The notes: generated by a model from the letters alone, not told the origin. A stretch of DNA of 64,000 nucleotides from Alphaproteobacteria bacterium (GCA_018823745.1 JAHJHR010000018.1:310001-374000); one strand, 5' to 3'; shown: positions 45,653 through 54,844, counted from the first letter of the stretch. Numbers and translations: made by a program.

Positions 45653-48535
45653 TTACGCGCGCTCGATGCGGCACAAAGTGGTCTTGGTTTCCTGCATCTG
45701 GGTCACGGCGTCATACCCGTAGGTCTGCGCCGTGTTGGTCGATTCACCCAGAACATAGGGGTCGGCACCCTGCGGATATTTCGCCCGCAGATCCTTGCCC
45801 TGGAAATGACCGCCGAAATGGAAGGGCATGAAGGCCACGCCGCGGCCGACACGCTCGGTCAGCATCGCCATCACGCGGACTTTGCCGCCTTCAGGACCAT
45901 GCACCCAGACCATCTGGCCGTCCTTGATACCCAGGCCATTGGCGTCGAACGGATTGATCTCGACGAACATGTCCTGCTGCAACTCGGCCAGCCACGGATT
46001 GGACCGGCTCTCGTCGCCGCCACCCTCATATTCGACCAGACGGCCGGAGGTGAGGATGATCGGGTAGTCCTTCGAGAAATCGTTCTTCTGGATCGATTCG
46101 TACAGCGTCGGCAGGCGATGCAGCTTGCGGTCCTTGTAGGTCGGATAATCGGCCACAAGATCGCGGCGCGGCGTATAGAGCGGCTCGCGATGCAGCGGGA
46201 TCGGGTCCGGGAAGTTCCAGACTTCGCAGCGGGCCTTGCCGTTGCCATAAGGTGCACAGCCATGGGCGATGACGACACGCTGGATACCGCCCGACAAATC
46301 GGTCTTCCAGTTCACCGTCTCGATCTTGGCGCCGCCGACCTTCTGGATCGACGCCATTTCCTCCGGCGTCAGATCCTTGTCCCAGCCCAGCTTCTGCAGG
46401 ATGGCCATGGTGAATTCAGGATAGCCGTCCTCGATCTCCGAGCCGACCGGCCAGGAATTCTCCGCCAGCAGGGTCTGGCCATTGCGCTCCAGCCCGAAAT
46501 TCACGCGGAAGCCCATGCCACCCTTCGCGACCGGCAGCGAGATGTCGTACAGATTTGCCGTACCGGTATGCTTCATATCCGGCGTGCCCCAGCACGGCCA
46601 GGGCAGGCCGTAGAATTCGCCATCGGCCGGGCCGCCCACGGCGCGCAGGCTGACCTTGTCGAAGGTCGCCTGGTTGGCCATGTGCATCTTCATCCGCTCC
46701 GGCGACTGGCCGGTATAGCCGATGGTCCACATGCCGCGGTTCCATTCGCGGGTGATGTCCTCGACCAGCGGCTCATTGCCGTTGACCTTGATATTCTTGA
46801 ACATCTCCTTCTCGAAACCGAACTTCTTGGCGAAGAGATACATGATCTCGTGATCATTCTTCGATTCGAAGATCGGATCGACGATTTTGTCGCGCCACTG
46901 CACGGACCGGTTCGAGGCAGTCACCGAGCCATAGGTCTCCAGCTGCGTGCAGGCCGGCAGCAGATAGCAGCCATCCTTGCGGTCATGCAGCACGGCCGAG
47001 ACAGTCGGCACCGGATCGATGACGACGAGAAGATCGAGCTTCTCCATCGCCTTCTTCATATCCGGCAGGCGGGTCTGCGAGTTCGGGGCATGGCCCCAGA
47101 AGACCATCGCGCGGATATTGTCCGGCTGGTCCATATTGGCCTTGTCTTCCAGCACGCCGTCAAACCAGCGCGAGACCGGAATGCCGGAACGCTCCATCAG
47201 CTCCTTCGAGCCGAAGCGGCCGAGCAGGTAGTTATAGTCGACGTCCCAGACCCGCGCCCAATGGGCCCAGGAACCGGTGGCCAGGCCGTAATAGCCGGGC
47301 AGCGAATCCATGACGACGCCGAAATCGGTGGCGCCCTGAACATTGTCATGGCCGCGGAAGATGTTGGTGCCGCCGCCGGCCACGCCGACATTGCCCAGCG
47401 CCAGCTGCAGGATGCAATAGGCGCGGGTGTTGTTGGAGCCATTGGTATGCTGCGTGCCACCCATGCACCAGACCAGCGTGCCGGGCTTGTTGGTCGCCAT
47501 CAGACGGGCGACGCGCTCCAGCTGCGAGCCGGGAACGCCGGTGACGCGCTCGGTCTCTTTCGGGTCCCATTTGGCGACTTCGGTGCGGATCAGATCCATG
47601 CCGTAGACGCGCTTGGCGAGGAAGTCCTTGTCCTCCCAGCCATTCTCGAAGATGTGCCAGAGAATGCCCCAGATCAGCCCGACATCGCTGCCCGGACGGA
47701 AGCGGACATATTCATCGGCATGCGCGGCCGTGCGGGTGAAGCGCGGATCGCAGACGATCAGCGGCGCGCCATTCTGTTCCTTCGACTTCAGGATGTGCTG
47801 CAACGACACCGGATGAGCCTCGGCCGGATTGCCGCCGATGAAGAACATCAGGCGGCTCTTCATCATGTCGTTATAGCTGTTGGTCATCGCACCATAGCCC
47901 CAGGTGTTTGCCACACCGGCGACCGTGGTCGAATGGCAGATGCGGGCCTGATGGTCGATGTTGTTCGTGCCCCAGAACCCGGCAAACTTGCGGATCAGAT
48001 AGGATTGCTCGTTGCTGTGCTTCGCGGAGCCGAGCCAGTAGACCGAATCCGGGCCGGCCTGCTCGCGGATCTGCAACATCTTGTCGCCGATCTCGTTGAT
48101 CGCCTGCTCCCAGGAGACCCGCTCCCACTTGCCGGCGGTCAGACGCATCGGATATTTCAGGCGGCGCTCGCCATGGGTCAGCTCGCGGATCGCGGCCCCC
48201 TTGGCGCAATGCGAACCCAGGTTGAACGGGCTGTCGAAGCCAGGCTCCTGCCCGGTCCACACGCCGTTCTGCACCTCGGCCATGACCGTGCAGCCAACCG
48301 AGCAATGCGTGCAGACGCTCTTCACCAGCTTGATTTCGCCACCGAATTTCGGCGATGCCGATTCGGCCTTGCGCACCATGCCACCGCCCAGCGTGCCGGC
48401 GATTGCCAGACCGCCGGCGGTCAGGCCGGAGCGCTTCAGGAATGTACGACGGTCCATGGTCCCGCCGCTCAGGCTTGCCAGGGCCTGGGTCAGACGCGAC
48501 CGGCCGGCAACTGCATCCGCTTTTTTCTTGAGCAT
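45653..48535 (-). CDS. formate dehydrogenase alpha subunit, molybdopterin, TAT exported
   Basis: 960-residue catalytic subunit. A twin-arginine signal MDRRTFLKRSGLTAGGLAIA starts at residue 27. The 4Fe-4S site is Cys75, Cys78, Cys82 and Cys110 (CTHCSVGC). The Mo ligand position is Cys200 in HQARICHSTTV, encoded by TGC, so this is a Cys-type, not selenocysteine, enzyme. Its periplasmic location is implied by the TAT signal. Mo or W binding by bis-MGD follows from the family. Start at 48535 gives 26 residues before the MDRR; a start at MDRRTF is possible. Confidence 0.94.
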   Translation of the reverse strand: MLKKKADAVAGRSRLTQALASLSGGTMDRRTFLKRSGLTAGGLAIAGTLGGGMVRKAESASPKFGGEIKLVKSVCTHCSVGCTVMAEVQNGVWTGQEPGFDSPFNLGSHCAKGAAIRELTHGERRLKYPMRLTAGKWERVSWEQAINEIGDKMLQIREQAGPDSVYWLGSAKHSNEQSYLIRKFAGFWGTNNIDHQARICHSTTVAGVANTWGYGAMTNSYNDMMKSRLMFFIGGNPAEAHPVSLQHILKSKEQNGAPLIVCDPRFTRTAAHADEYVRFRPGSDVGLIWGILWHIFENGWEDKDFLAKRVYGMDLIRTEVAKWDPKETERVTGVPGSQLERVARLMATNKPGTLVWCMGGTQHTNGSNNTRAYCILQLALGNVGVAGGGTNIFRGHDNVQGATDFGVVMDSLPGYYGLATGSWAHWARVWDVDYNYLLGRFGSKELMERSGIPVSRWFDGVLEDKANMDQPDNIRAMVFWGHAPNSQTRLPDMKKAMEKLDLLVVIDPVPTVSAVLHDRKDGCYLLPACTQLETYGSVTASNRSVQWRDKIVDPIFESKNDHEIMYLFAKKFGFEKEMFKNIKVNGNEPLVEDITREWNRGMWTIGYTGQSPERMKMHMANQATFDKVSLRAVGGPADGEFYGLPWPCWGTPDMKHTGTANLYDISLPVAKGGMGFRVNFGLERNGQTLLAENSWPVGSEIEDGYPEFTMAILQKLGWDKDLTPEEMASIQKVGGAKIETVNWKTDLSGGIQRVVIAHGCAPYGNGKARCEVWNFPDPIPLHREPLYTPRRDLVADYPTYKDRKLHRLPTLYESIQKNDFSKDYPIILTSGRLVEYEGGGDESRSNPWLAELQQDMFVEINPFDANGLGIKDGQMVWVHGPEGGKVRVMAMLTERVGRGVAFMPFHFGGHFQGKDLRAKYPQGADPYVLGESTNTAQTYGYDAVTQMQETKTTLCRIERA

Positions 48536-48564
48536 GATCTTCTCCGCTCCCTAAACCCTTGGGC

Positions 48565-48768
48565 CTAATATCGCGAGGTCTGGTAGACGGCCTTGATGTG
48601 GTCCGTCATCCGGTAGCCCGTCTGCTTGTCATCCTGCGGCGCGGCCACGGCGGCCACCGCCTCGCCCCCGCCGGCCACCGCAACGGCAGCCCCGGCTGCA
48701 GCGCCAACGCTCGCGAATTTCAGGAAATCGCGACGGTTCGCCGATATCGGCTGGTTTTCCTGTTTCAT
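48565..48768 (-). CDS. formate dehydrogenase region TAT mini-protein
   Basis: 67-residue product with a twin-arginine motif (ANRRDFLKFASVG) followed by an Ala-rich hydrophobic segment, then a short hydrophilic tail MTDHIKAVYQTSRY. It is a recognised small family always next to fdh genes and believed to be a TAT-targeted accessory. Between the TorD-like chaperone and fdhA. Confidence 0.88.
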   Translation of the reverse strand: MKQENQPISANRRDFLKFASVGAAAGAAVAVAGGGEAVAAVAAPQDDKQTGYRMTDHIKAVYQTSRY

Positions 48769-48795
48769 GCTGCGCCCTCCTTGGCTGTCATCACG

Positions 48796-49407
48796 TTACG
48801 CATCCATCGCGAAGGCCGTCTGCTCGATCTCAAGCAGCAGCCTGCCGATGGTCCCGATCGGCTGATAGAGCGTGGCGGCTTGCGCGCGCTCCAGATCGGC
48901 AAAGAAATGACCGCCCCATGGCAGGATGTGGCGGTCGAAAAACCGTTGCTGTGTGGGCAAATCAGCCGGTGCGCCGAACGAGCCGGTGATCAGGCCCGCC
49001 ATCATCTCGCACAGGGCGGCGATGTGGTCTTCCGGCTCCTTGACCTCTTCCTCGCGCATGATGCCCAGCTGGGCCATGTCGCCGCGCAGATTGGCCAGCG
49101 GCTTCTCGTGCAGGAATCCGGTCAGGTAATAAGAGGCATAGGGCATGAGCTCGCCGCGCGTCAGGCCGATGAACAGCGCGGTATATTCCTCGCGCGCTGC
49201 GGTCGCACTGGTCTGACGGGCCAGCTTCGCCAGGATGCCGATGGCGGTGCCCAGCGGGGTTTCGTCGCCCTGCATGCCAGCGGCGCTGTCGAGCAGGGAT
49301 TGGTCGGGGGGGGAGGCCAGAAACCGCGCCAGAAAGCCGTAATACTGCGCCCGGAGGATATCCTCCGCCGCAACAGTCGCGTTTCCGACAGGATTAACCT
49401 GCGCCAT
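48796..49407 (-). CDS. TorD/DmsD-family molybdoenzyme chaperone
   Basis: 203-residue all-helical chaperone of the TorD superfamily. Typical segments are ILRAQYYGFLARFLASPP, AAREEYTALFIGLTRGELMPYASYYLTGFLHEKPLA-like spacing, and EPEDHIAALCEMMAGLI. It would bind the TAT signal of fdhA and assist cofactor loading before export. Start is uncertain among three in-frame ATGs (49428, 49416, 49407); GGAAGAG lies at a good distance from 49407. Confidence 0.87.
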   Translation of the reverse strand: MAQVNPVGNATVAAEDILRAQYYGFLARFLASPPDQSLLDSAAGMQGDETPLGTAIGILAKLARQTSATAAREEYTALFIGLTRGELMPYASYYLTGFLHEKPLANLRGDMAQLGIMREEEVKEPEDHIAALCEMMAGLITGSFGAPADLPTQQRFFDRHILPWGGHFFADLERAQAATLYQPIGTIGRLLLEIEQTAFAMDA

Positions 49408-49618
49408 GGGCGTCATCTCTTCCCGCATCCGTATCCGCCATCGCCAGCCTTAGTGGCTGATCGGCATCTTATTGGTCTTACCAGATAACGTAAAACAACT
49501 GTCACCCACCGTCCACCCGAAACTTACCCTTTTGGCAGGCCATGCAAGCAGAAGTGCCGATTGCGGCAACTTATTACAGTGATAATTATTCGCAATTACA
49601 GTTGAGGCATCACCTTAA
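49408..49618. promoter_or_regulatory. 211-base AT-rich region with direct repeats before the fdh chaperone gene
   Basis: No gene. On the minus strand TTTACG and TAAGAT separated by 17 bases are a weak promoter candidate near 49450-49500. Two direct repeats ATTACAGT (49573-49580 and 49595-49602) are exactly 22 bases apart, i.e. two helical turns, a common layout for activator sites. AT content is clearly above the neighbours. Confidence 0.4.
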
Positions 49619-50323
49619 TTAAGATTGATTATCATTTACATTTTTGACCGGCGCTGCCTCTGTCTTCTCCTCTTCCAGCGGCAGCTCCTCCTCGACGCCC
49701 TCGCTTTGCGCAATTGCGACGGGTTCCCCGGCGTCAGCCCCGGCGGGCTCCTCCGTGGACTCCTCGGCTTCGGCTTCGACCGTCTCTATCGCTTCCGTTT
49801 CCCCCTCCTCCTCAGCCTCGACCGGAGGGGGACGGCGGGTGGCATTGTAGACGGCATCGTTCTCGGCAATTTCCAGATCGGTCAGGAAGCCCCTTCCAAC
49901 CTTGTAGGAGGTCTTCATGCCTTCGATCACAGTGGCGGCGTCGGTGTAATCCTCCTGGTAATCGGTCAGCCCGTCCTGAAAGGCGAAGATCGGGTCGGAT
50001 TTCCAGAGCTTGCGCAGCGCCCGGCGGCGCAGGCTTCCCGGCACCCCCTTGTTCATGAAGACGGAGAAATCGGAATTGGCGGTCAGTGTGTCGATATCCG
50101 GCAGCTTCGACAGATCGAGACCGCCCGATTCAGGTGGCTGATCCGGTGCATCAGCGGCTCGTTCGACGGGCCTCTCCACCGCCGGTTCAACCGGGGTCAG
50201 CGCGGCGGTCGGGTCCGCCTCCTCCGCCGGCAGGATGGGTGCCGCCCCGGCCCGGCGCTGGCCGGGCTGGCGCGATTGCTGTTTCAGCCGCGCCCAGCGC
50301 CCGAGAAAATTACCGTCAGACAT
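49619..50323 (-). CDS. DUF3306 family protein of the formate dehydrogenase locus
   Basis: 234-residue protein. The N-terminus MSDGNFLGRWARLKQQ and the KLPDIDTLTANSDFSVFM, GVPGSLRRRALRKLWKSDP motifs are typical of DUF3306, always found beside DUF3305 and formate dehydrogenase genes. Flanked by low-complexity acidic Glu/Ala-rich tail. No signal peptide, so cytosolic. Function unknown; an enzyme-assembly role is inferred. Its start overlaps the end of the DUF3305 gene by 8 bases. Confidence 0.85.
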   Translation of the reverse strand: MSDGNFLGRWARLKQQSRQPGQRRAGAAPILPAEEADPTAALTPVEPAVERPVERAADAPDQPPESGGLDLSKLPDIDTLTANSDFSVFMNKGVPGSLRRRALRKLWKSDPIFAFQDGLTDYQEDYTDAATVIEGMKTSYKVGRGFLTDLEIAENDAVYNATRRPPPVEAEEEGETEAIETVEAEAEESTEEPAGADAGEPVAIAQSEGVEEELPLEEEKTEAAPVKNVNDNQS

Positions 50324-50876
50324 TGCCCTGTCCCCCGCCCCGGTTGCCGCCACCGCGTACCGGCTTGCCATAGACATCCAGCGGCATCGGCGATTCGGTC
50401 TGCGCCTCCTTGTGCTTGTCGCGCTGGCGCTTGATGAAGGGCTGCTCGACATGGCGCTTGTCGATATAGGCCTGCATCCACTCCATCACGGCATCGGGCA
50501 TCGCCACGGCATCGACGATCTCGTCGCCGCTGATGGCGTATTCCTCCGCCTCATAGGGCGACAGAGTCACCAGCAGCGGCCGGTAGGGCTGATCCTCCGG
50601 CGCATCCGGGTCCTGGCGCAGCACGACATAGACGCTGGGCCGCGTCATCGACAGATTGTGCAGATAGGCCGGGGTCTGGCTGCGGTAGAGTTCGGCGGGG
50701 AGCGTGCCGATGTGGAAATGCACCCAGCCCGGCCCGGTCATGATCTCGCGCCAGCCCTCCACGGGCGGCGCGCCGGGGATCACGGCAATCGGCTGGAACG
50801 CCCAGCGCTGCCAGCGGCTGCTGCTCTCGCGGCGTTCGATGACGACGCCCAGCGGCATCGTCTCCTTATGTTCCAT
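50316..50876 (-). CDS. DUF3305 family protein of the formate dehydrogenase locus
   Basis: 186-residue soluble protein. PLGVVIERRESSSRWQRWAF, ELYRSQTPAYLHNLS and YVVLRQDP are family-type segments, and the N-terminal IERR-W pattern is characteristic. It is universally paired with DUF3306. No catalytic motif seen. The ATG at 50874-50876 has GAGGGAAGA before it. Confidence 0.85.
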   Translation of the reverse strand: MEHKETMPLGVVIERRESSSRWQRWAFQPIAVIPGAPPVEGWREIMTGPGWVHFHIGTLPAELYRSQTPAYLHNLSMTRPSVYVVLRQDPDAPEDQPYRPLLVTLSPYEAEEYAISGDEIVDAVAMPDAVMEWMQAYIDKRHVEQPFIKRQRDKHKEAQTESPMPLDVYGKPVRGGGNRGGGQGNV

Positions 50877-50913
50877 TCTTCCCTCACGCATCCTCGACCA
50901 GCTGGCCGTCCTG

Positions 50914-50923
50914 CCTATATAGG
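50914..50923. promoter_or_regulatory. Palindrome CCTATATAGG between divergent fdh-locus genes
   Basis: Perfect 10-base palindrome 38 bases upstream of the DUF3305 start and 114 bases before the divergent ferredoxin start. It could be an operator or part of a TATATA-like -10 on the minus strand. Confidence 0.3.
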
Positions 50924-51036
50924 GACAAAACGGATCGGCCTTGTTGCAGCCGGGTGGTCATACCAGCAATATAGCGCAAAACAGGGCGGCGCTCATCAGG
51001 CCGCGCGATAAAACCGATACATTGAGGATAACCCCC

Positions 51037-53091
51037 ATGACCACCGCCCAGCGCCGCATCCTGGCCTGCACCTGCCGGGGCACCATGCCGCTCGATGAGA
51101 AGGCGCTGAACGCAGCCTGCGGACAGGCGGTCGGCACACTGCATACCGAGCTGTGCCGCGCCGGCATCGACAGCTTCCGCCGCGCCGCCGCCGAGGGCAA
51201 TCCCTTCATCGTTGCCTGCACCCAGGAAGCCCCGCTCTTCACCGAGGTGATGGAGGAAGATGGCAGCGACGCCGCTTTGACCTTCACCAATATCCGCGAA
51301 CAGGCCGGCTGGTCGGAGCAGGCGCGCGGCGCCACGCCGAAGATGGCCGCCCTTCTGGCCGAGGCGATGATCGAGATCGAGCCGGCCTCCAGCGTCACCC
51401 TGAAATCAGAGGGCGTGTGCCTGGTCTATGGCCGCGACGAGCAGGCCATCGAGGCGGCACGCCAGCTTTCCGCCCGGCTCGACGTCACCGTGTTGCTCGA
51501 CCGGCCGCAGGGCGTGCTGCCGCCGCGCATCATGGATCTGCCGATCTTCCAGGGCAGCATCGTCGGAGCCAAAGGCCATCTCGGCGCCTTCGAGATCATG
51601 GTGAACAACTACGCCCCGGCCGATCCCTCCTCGCGCCAGGTGCTGGCCTTCGAGCCGGGCAAGAACGGGGCGGCCTCGCAATGCGACCTGATCCTCGACC
51701 TGTCGGGCGGTGCCCCCCTCTTCCCGTCGCATGAGCGGCGCGACGGCTATTTCCGCCCCGATCCCGGCAATCCGGCAGCGCTGCAGAAGATGCTGCTGGA
51801 GATGACCGACATGGTCGGCGAGTTCACCAAGCCGCGCTATGTCGATTTCCGTGCCGATCTCTGCGCGCACAGCCGCAGCAAGCAGATCGGCTGCACCCGC
51901 TGCCTGGATGTCTGCCCGGCCTCGGCAATCACGCCGGGCGCTGCGCTGGGTATCGACACCGTGTCCATCGACCCCTATCTCTGCGGCGGCTGCGGTGCCT
52001 GCCACAGCGTCTGCCCGACCGGGGCGGCCAGCTATGCCATGCCCTCCGGTGCCGCCATCCTGACGCGGCTGCGCAGCCTGCTGACGACCTATCGCGAGGC
52101 CGGCGGCGTGAAGCCCGTCATCCTGGTGCATGACGAGCGCAGCGGCGCCGAGATGATCTCGATGATGGCGCGGTTCGGGCGCGGCCTGCCCTCCAATGTC
52201 ATCCCCTTCGCCGTGAACGAGGTGACGCAGACCGGCCTCGATCTTCTGGCCGGCGCTCTGGCCTATGGCGCGTCGCAGGTGGCGGTGCTGGTGTCACCGG
52301 CAAAACGCGGCGAACTGACCGGCCTTGCCCAGCAGGCCGGCATTATCGAGACCGCGATGAGTGGTCTTGGCTATGACAGCGGCCGTGTTGCCGTGCTGGT
52401 CGAGGACGACCCGGACGCGGTCGAGGCGGCGCTCTACAGCCTGCCGGCGGTTGCTGCGATTCCGGGCGGCGATTTCCTGGCGATGGGCGGCAAGCGCTCC
52501 TCCCTGACGCTGGCCTTCGGGCATCTGCACGACGTTGCCCCGGCCCCGGTCGACACCGTGCAGCTGGCCGCCGGTGCGCCCTTCGGCGCGGTTGTCGTCG
52601 ATGTCGAGGGCTGCACGCTGTGCCTGTCCTGCGTCTCGGCCTGCCCGACCGGCGCACTGCACGACAATGAGGACCGGCCGTTCCTGGGCTTCCAGGAGGA
52701 TGCCTGCGTCCAGTGCGGGTTGTGCAAGAACACCTGCCCGGAGCAGGTCATCACCTTGTCGCCGCGCCTCAACTTCACCGCCGCGGCGCGCAGCGTCCAG
52801 CCTCTGAAGGAAGAGGAACCCTATCACTGCGTCCGGTGCAGCAAGCCCTTCGGCACCAAGGGCTCAGTCGAACGCATCGTGGCAAAGCTGGAAGGCCATT
52901 CAATGTTCGCCGATCCGGCGGCGCTGGAACGCATCAAGATGTGCCAGGATTGCCGTGTCATCGCGCAGTTCGAAGGCCCGGCCAACCCGATGGCCGGCAA
53001 GCCGCGCCCGCTGACCCGCACCACGGATGATTATTTGCGGGAACGCGACGAGGCGGAAACCGCCAAAAAGGACGATCCGACGAAGGTTTAG
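51037..53091 (+). CDS. multi-cluster 4Fe-4S ferredoxin protein of the formate dehydrogenase locus
   Basis: 684-residue soluble iron-sulfur protein. Four CxxCxxCxxxCP-type motifs: GCTRCLDVCP, CGGCGACHSVCP, CTLCLSCVSACP and CVQCGLCKNTCP. A further Cys pair occurs at YHCVRCSKPFG with CQDC later. An N-terminal region (ILACTCRGTM, FIVACTQEAP) precedes the clusters. No membrane segment. The start at 51037 has TTGAGGATAA upstream; the frame is open 32 codons earlier. It is divergent from DUF3305 and is a known companion of this locus; it may carry electrons for cofactor assembly or sulfur transfer. Confidence 0.88.
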   Translation: MTTAQRRILACTCRGTMPLDEKALNAACGQAVGTLHTELCRAGIDSFRRAAAEGNPFIVACTQEAPLFTEVMEEDGSDAALTFTNIREQAGWSEQARGATPKMAALLAEAMIEIEPASSVTLKSEGVCLVYGRDEQAIEAARQLSARLDVTVLLDRPQGVLPPRIMDLPIFQGSIVGAKGHLGAFEIMVNNYAPADPSSRQVLAFEPGKNGAASQCDLILDLSGGAPLFPSHERRDGYFRPDPGNPAALQKMLLEMTDMVGEFTKPRYVDFRADLCAHSRSKQIGCTRCLDVCPASAITPGAALGIDTVSIDPYLCGGCGACHSVCPTGAASYAMPSGAAILTRLRSLLTTYREAGGVKPVILVHDERSGAEMISMMARFGRGLPSNVIPFAVNEVTQTGLDLLAGALAYGASQVAVLVSPAKRGELTGLAQQAGIIETAMSGLGYDSGRVAVLVEDDPDAVEAALYSLPAVAAIPGGDFLAMGGKRSSLTLAFGHLHDVAPAPVDTVQLAAGAPFGAVVVDVEGCTLCLSCVSACPTGALHDNEDRPFLGFQEDACVQCGLCKNTCPEQVITLSPRLNFTAAARSVQPLKEEEPYHCVRCSKPFGTKGSVERIVAKLEGHSMFADPAALERIKMCQDCRVIAQFEGPANPMAGKPRPLTRTTDDYLRERDEAETAKKDDPTKV

Positions 53092-53094
53092 AGG

Positions 53095-53622
53095 CTACTG
53101 CCCGTAAGCCTGCCGGTGGCTCTCGGCGGTCTCGCAATAGCGCTTGGCCGAGGCGGAAATCTCCGCGATATCCTCCGGCGACAGGTCACGGACATAGCGT
53201 GCCGGCCGGCCGGCCCAGAGCTGGCCGGCGGGAACGCGCTTGCCCGGCGTGACCAGGGAGCCGGCGGCGACCATAGCGTGGGTCTCGACCACAGCCCCAT
53301 CCATGACGCAGGCCTGCATGCCGACGAAGCTGCGATCCTCCAGCGTGCAGGCATGCAGCAGGGCGGCATGGCCGACCGTCACATCGTCACCGACATAGCA
53401 TCCCAGCCCGTAGCTCTGGACATGCAGGATGGTGCCGTCCTGGATGTTGGTCCGCTTGCCGACGCGGATGACATTCACGTCACCGCGCAGCGTACAGGAG
53501 AACCAGATGCTGGACTCCGCGCCGATCTCGACATCACCGATGATCGCCGCATTCGGGGCGATGAAGGCGGTCTTGTCGATGGTCGGCACGATGCCGTGAT
53601 GCGGCAGGATGAGGGCGGCCAT
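53095..53622 (-). CDS. gamma-type carbonic anhydrase family protein
   Basis: 175-residue left-handed beta-helix protein of the gamma carbonic anhydrase/PaaY family. Hexapeptide repeats are IIGDVEIGAESSIWFSCTLRGDVN, and zinc histidines lie in HVQSYG and VGHAALLHAC. It starts at 53620-53622 with a GGAGAT site. Possibly hydrates CO2, though the family also includes thioesterase partners. Cotranscribed after argC with a 17-base gap; it converges on the ferredoxin gene. Confidence 0.88.
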   Translation of the reverse strand: MAALILPHHGIVPTIDKTAFIAPNAAIIGDVEIGAESSIWFSCTLRGDVNVIRVGKRTNIQDGTILHVQSYGLGCYVGDDVTVGHAALLHACTLEDRSFVGMQACVMDGAVVETHAMVAAGSLVTPGKRVPAGQLWAGRPARYVRDLSPEDIAEISASAKRYCETAESHRQAYGQ

Positions 53623-53639
53623 GCCGTATCTCCTTCGTG

Positions 53640-54692
53640 TTACGGGAACATCGGCGGCTGGGACAGCGCCGTGGTTTCCGGCAGGCCGGTCATGGCATTC
53701 ATGTTCTGCACCGCCTGGCCGGACGCGCCCTTCACCAGATTGTCGATCACCGAGATGATGATCGCCCGTCCCGACAGCCGGTCGGCAACGACGCCGATCA
53801 GCGTGTGGTTGGAGCCGCGCACATGCCGCGTCGCCGGCACCTGGCCCAGCGGCAGCACCCGCACGAAGGGCTCGCCAGCATAACGCTTGGCCAGCGTCTC
53901 GCGCAGATCGGCCGCACTGGCGCCGTTCGCCAACCGGACATAGGCGGTCGACAGGATGCCTCGGTTCATCGGCATCAGATGAGGCGTGAAATTCACCCGG
54001 ATCTCGCGCCCGGCGGCACCGGTCAGCCCCTGCTCGATCTCCGGCGCATGGCGATGGCTGGCCACGCCATAGGCATGAATGCCCTCGCTGACCTCGGTGA
54101 AGAGCGAGCCTTCCTTGGCCGCCCGACCGGCGCCCGATACACCCGATTTGGCGTCGATGATGATGTCGTCGACATCGATCTGCCCGGCCTCGACCAGCGG
54201 CACCAGCGGCAGCTGCGCGGCGGTCGGGTAACAGCCGGGATTGGCAACCAGCCGGGCCTTTTTCACCGCCTCGCGGGCCAGTTCGGTGATCCCGTAGACG
54301 GCTTCCTTCTGCAGCTCCGGCGCCTGATGCGCATGGCCGTACCATTCGGCATAGGTGTCGAGATTGTGCAGCCGGAAATCGGCCGACAGATCGACCACCT
54401 TCAGATGATTCGGCAGGCCGGCGATCACCTCCTGCGTGGTGCCATGCGGCAAGGCGCAGAAGATGACATCGCACTCATCGACCTTCGCATCCTCGATCTT
54501 GGTCAGCACCGGCAGGTCGAGATAGCCCAGATGCGGGAAGACATCGCCGATCGGCTTGCCGGCGGCGCGGTCGCCGGTCAGCAGGCTGATTCGCGTGAAG
54601 GGATGCTGCGCCAACAGTCGGATGAGCTCGGCCCCGGTGTAGCCGCTGGCCCCCAGAATACCGACCCGGATGTTGTTCGACGACGCAGTCAT
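53640..54692 (-). CDS. argC: N-acetyl-gamma-glutamyl-phosphate reductase
   Basis: 350-residue arginine-pathway enzyme that reduces N-acetylglutamyl phosphate to the semialdehyde with NADPH. NADP motif is VGILGASGYTGAELIRLL, and the catalytic Cys is in NPGCYPTAAQLPL. Start at 54690-54692 (MTASSNN); 30 more codons are open upstream. It precedes the gamma carbonic anhydrase gene. Confidence 0.95.
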   Translation of the reverse strand: MTASSNNIRVGILGASGYTGAELIRLLAQHPFTRISLLTGDRAAGKPIGDVFPHLGYLDLPVLTKIEDAKVDECDVIFCALPHGTTQEVIAGLPNHLKVVDLSADFRLHNLDTYAEWYGHAHQAPELQKEAVYGITELAREAVKKARLVANPGCYPTAAQLPLVPLVEAGQIDVDDIIIDAKSGVSGAGRAAKEGSLFTEVSEGIHAYGVASHRHAPEIEQGLTGAAGREIRVNFTPHLMPMNRGILSTAYVRLANGASAADLRETLAKRYAGEPFVRVLPLGQVPATRHVRGSNHTLIGVVADRLSGRAIIISVIDNLVKGASGQAVQNMNAMTGLPETTALSQPPMFP

Positions 54693-54787
54693 ATCTTCCT
54701 CCAATAATTGCCCTGTTTCATGTAGGCAGGGCGTGGAACCAAACCAGCGAAAGCTTGCCGGCACAACGAAAAACCGGCGCAAAACGA

Positions 54788-54819
54788 AAACGGGGCGCCC
54801 CTGCTGGGACGCCCCGTTT
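54788..54819 (-). terminator. Rho-independent terminator of rpsI
   Basis: Minus-strand hairpin with 10-base arms AAACGGGGCG / CGCCCCGTTT (54788-54797 and 54810-54819) and a 12-base loop, followed by TTTTCGTTTTG. It lies 26 bases after the rpsI stop. Confidence 0.8.
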
Positions 54820-54844
54820 CCGGTAGACGTAATCCCTGAGGGAT

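Noticed and set aside
47930..47950. Possible selenocysteine codon at the formate dehydrogenase active site
   Set aside because: The codon is TGC, a normal cysteine, so no Sec machinery is implied.
45368..48568. 1066-codon open frame on the plus strand opposite the formate dehydrogenase alpha gene
   Set aside because: It is a codon-bias shadow of a high-GC gene; its product is rich in Arg, His and Gly with no domain pattern, and the minus strand gene is unambiguous.
49525..49555. Sigma-54-like TGGCA...GC element in the fdh-locus gap
   Set aside because: The spacing between GG and GC is 8 rather than 10 bases on the plus strand and there is no fit on the minus strand.
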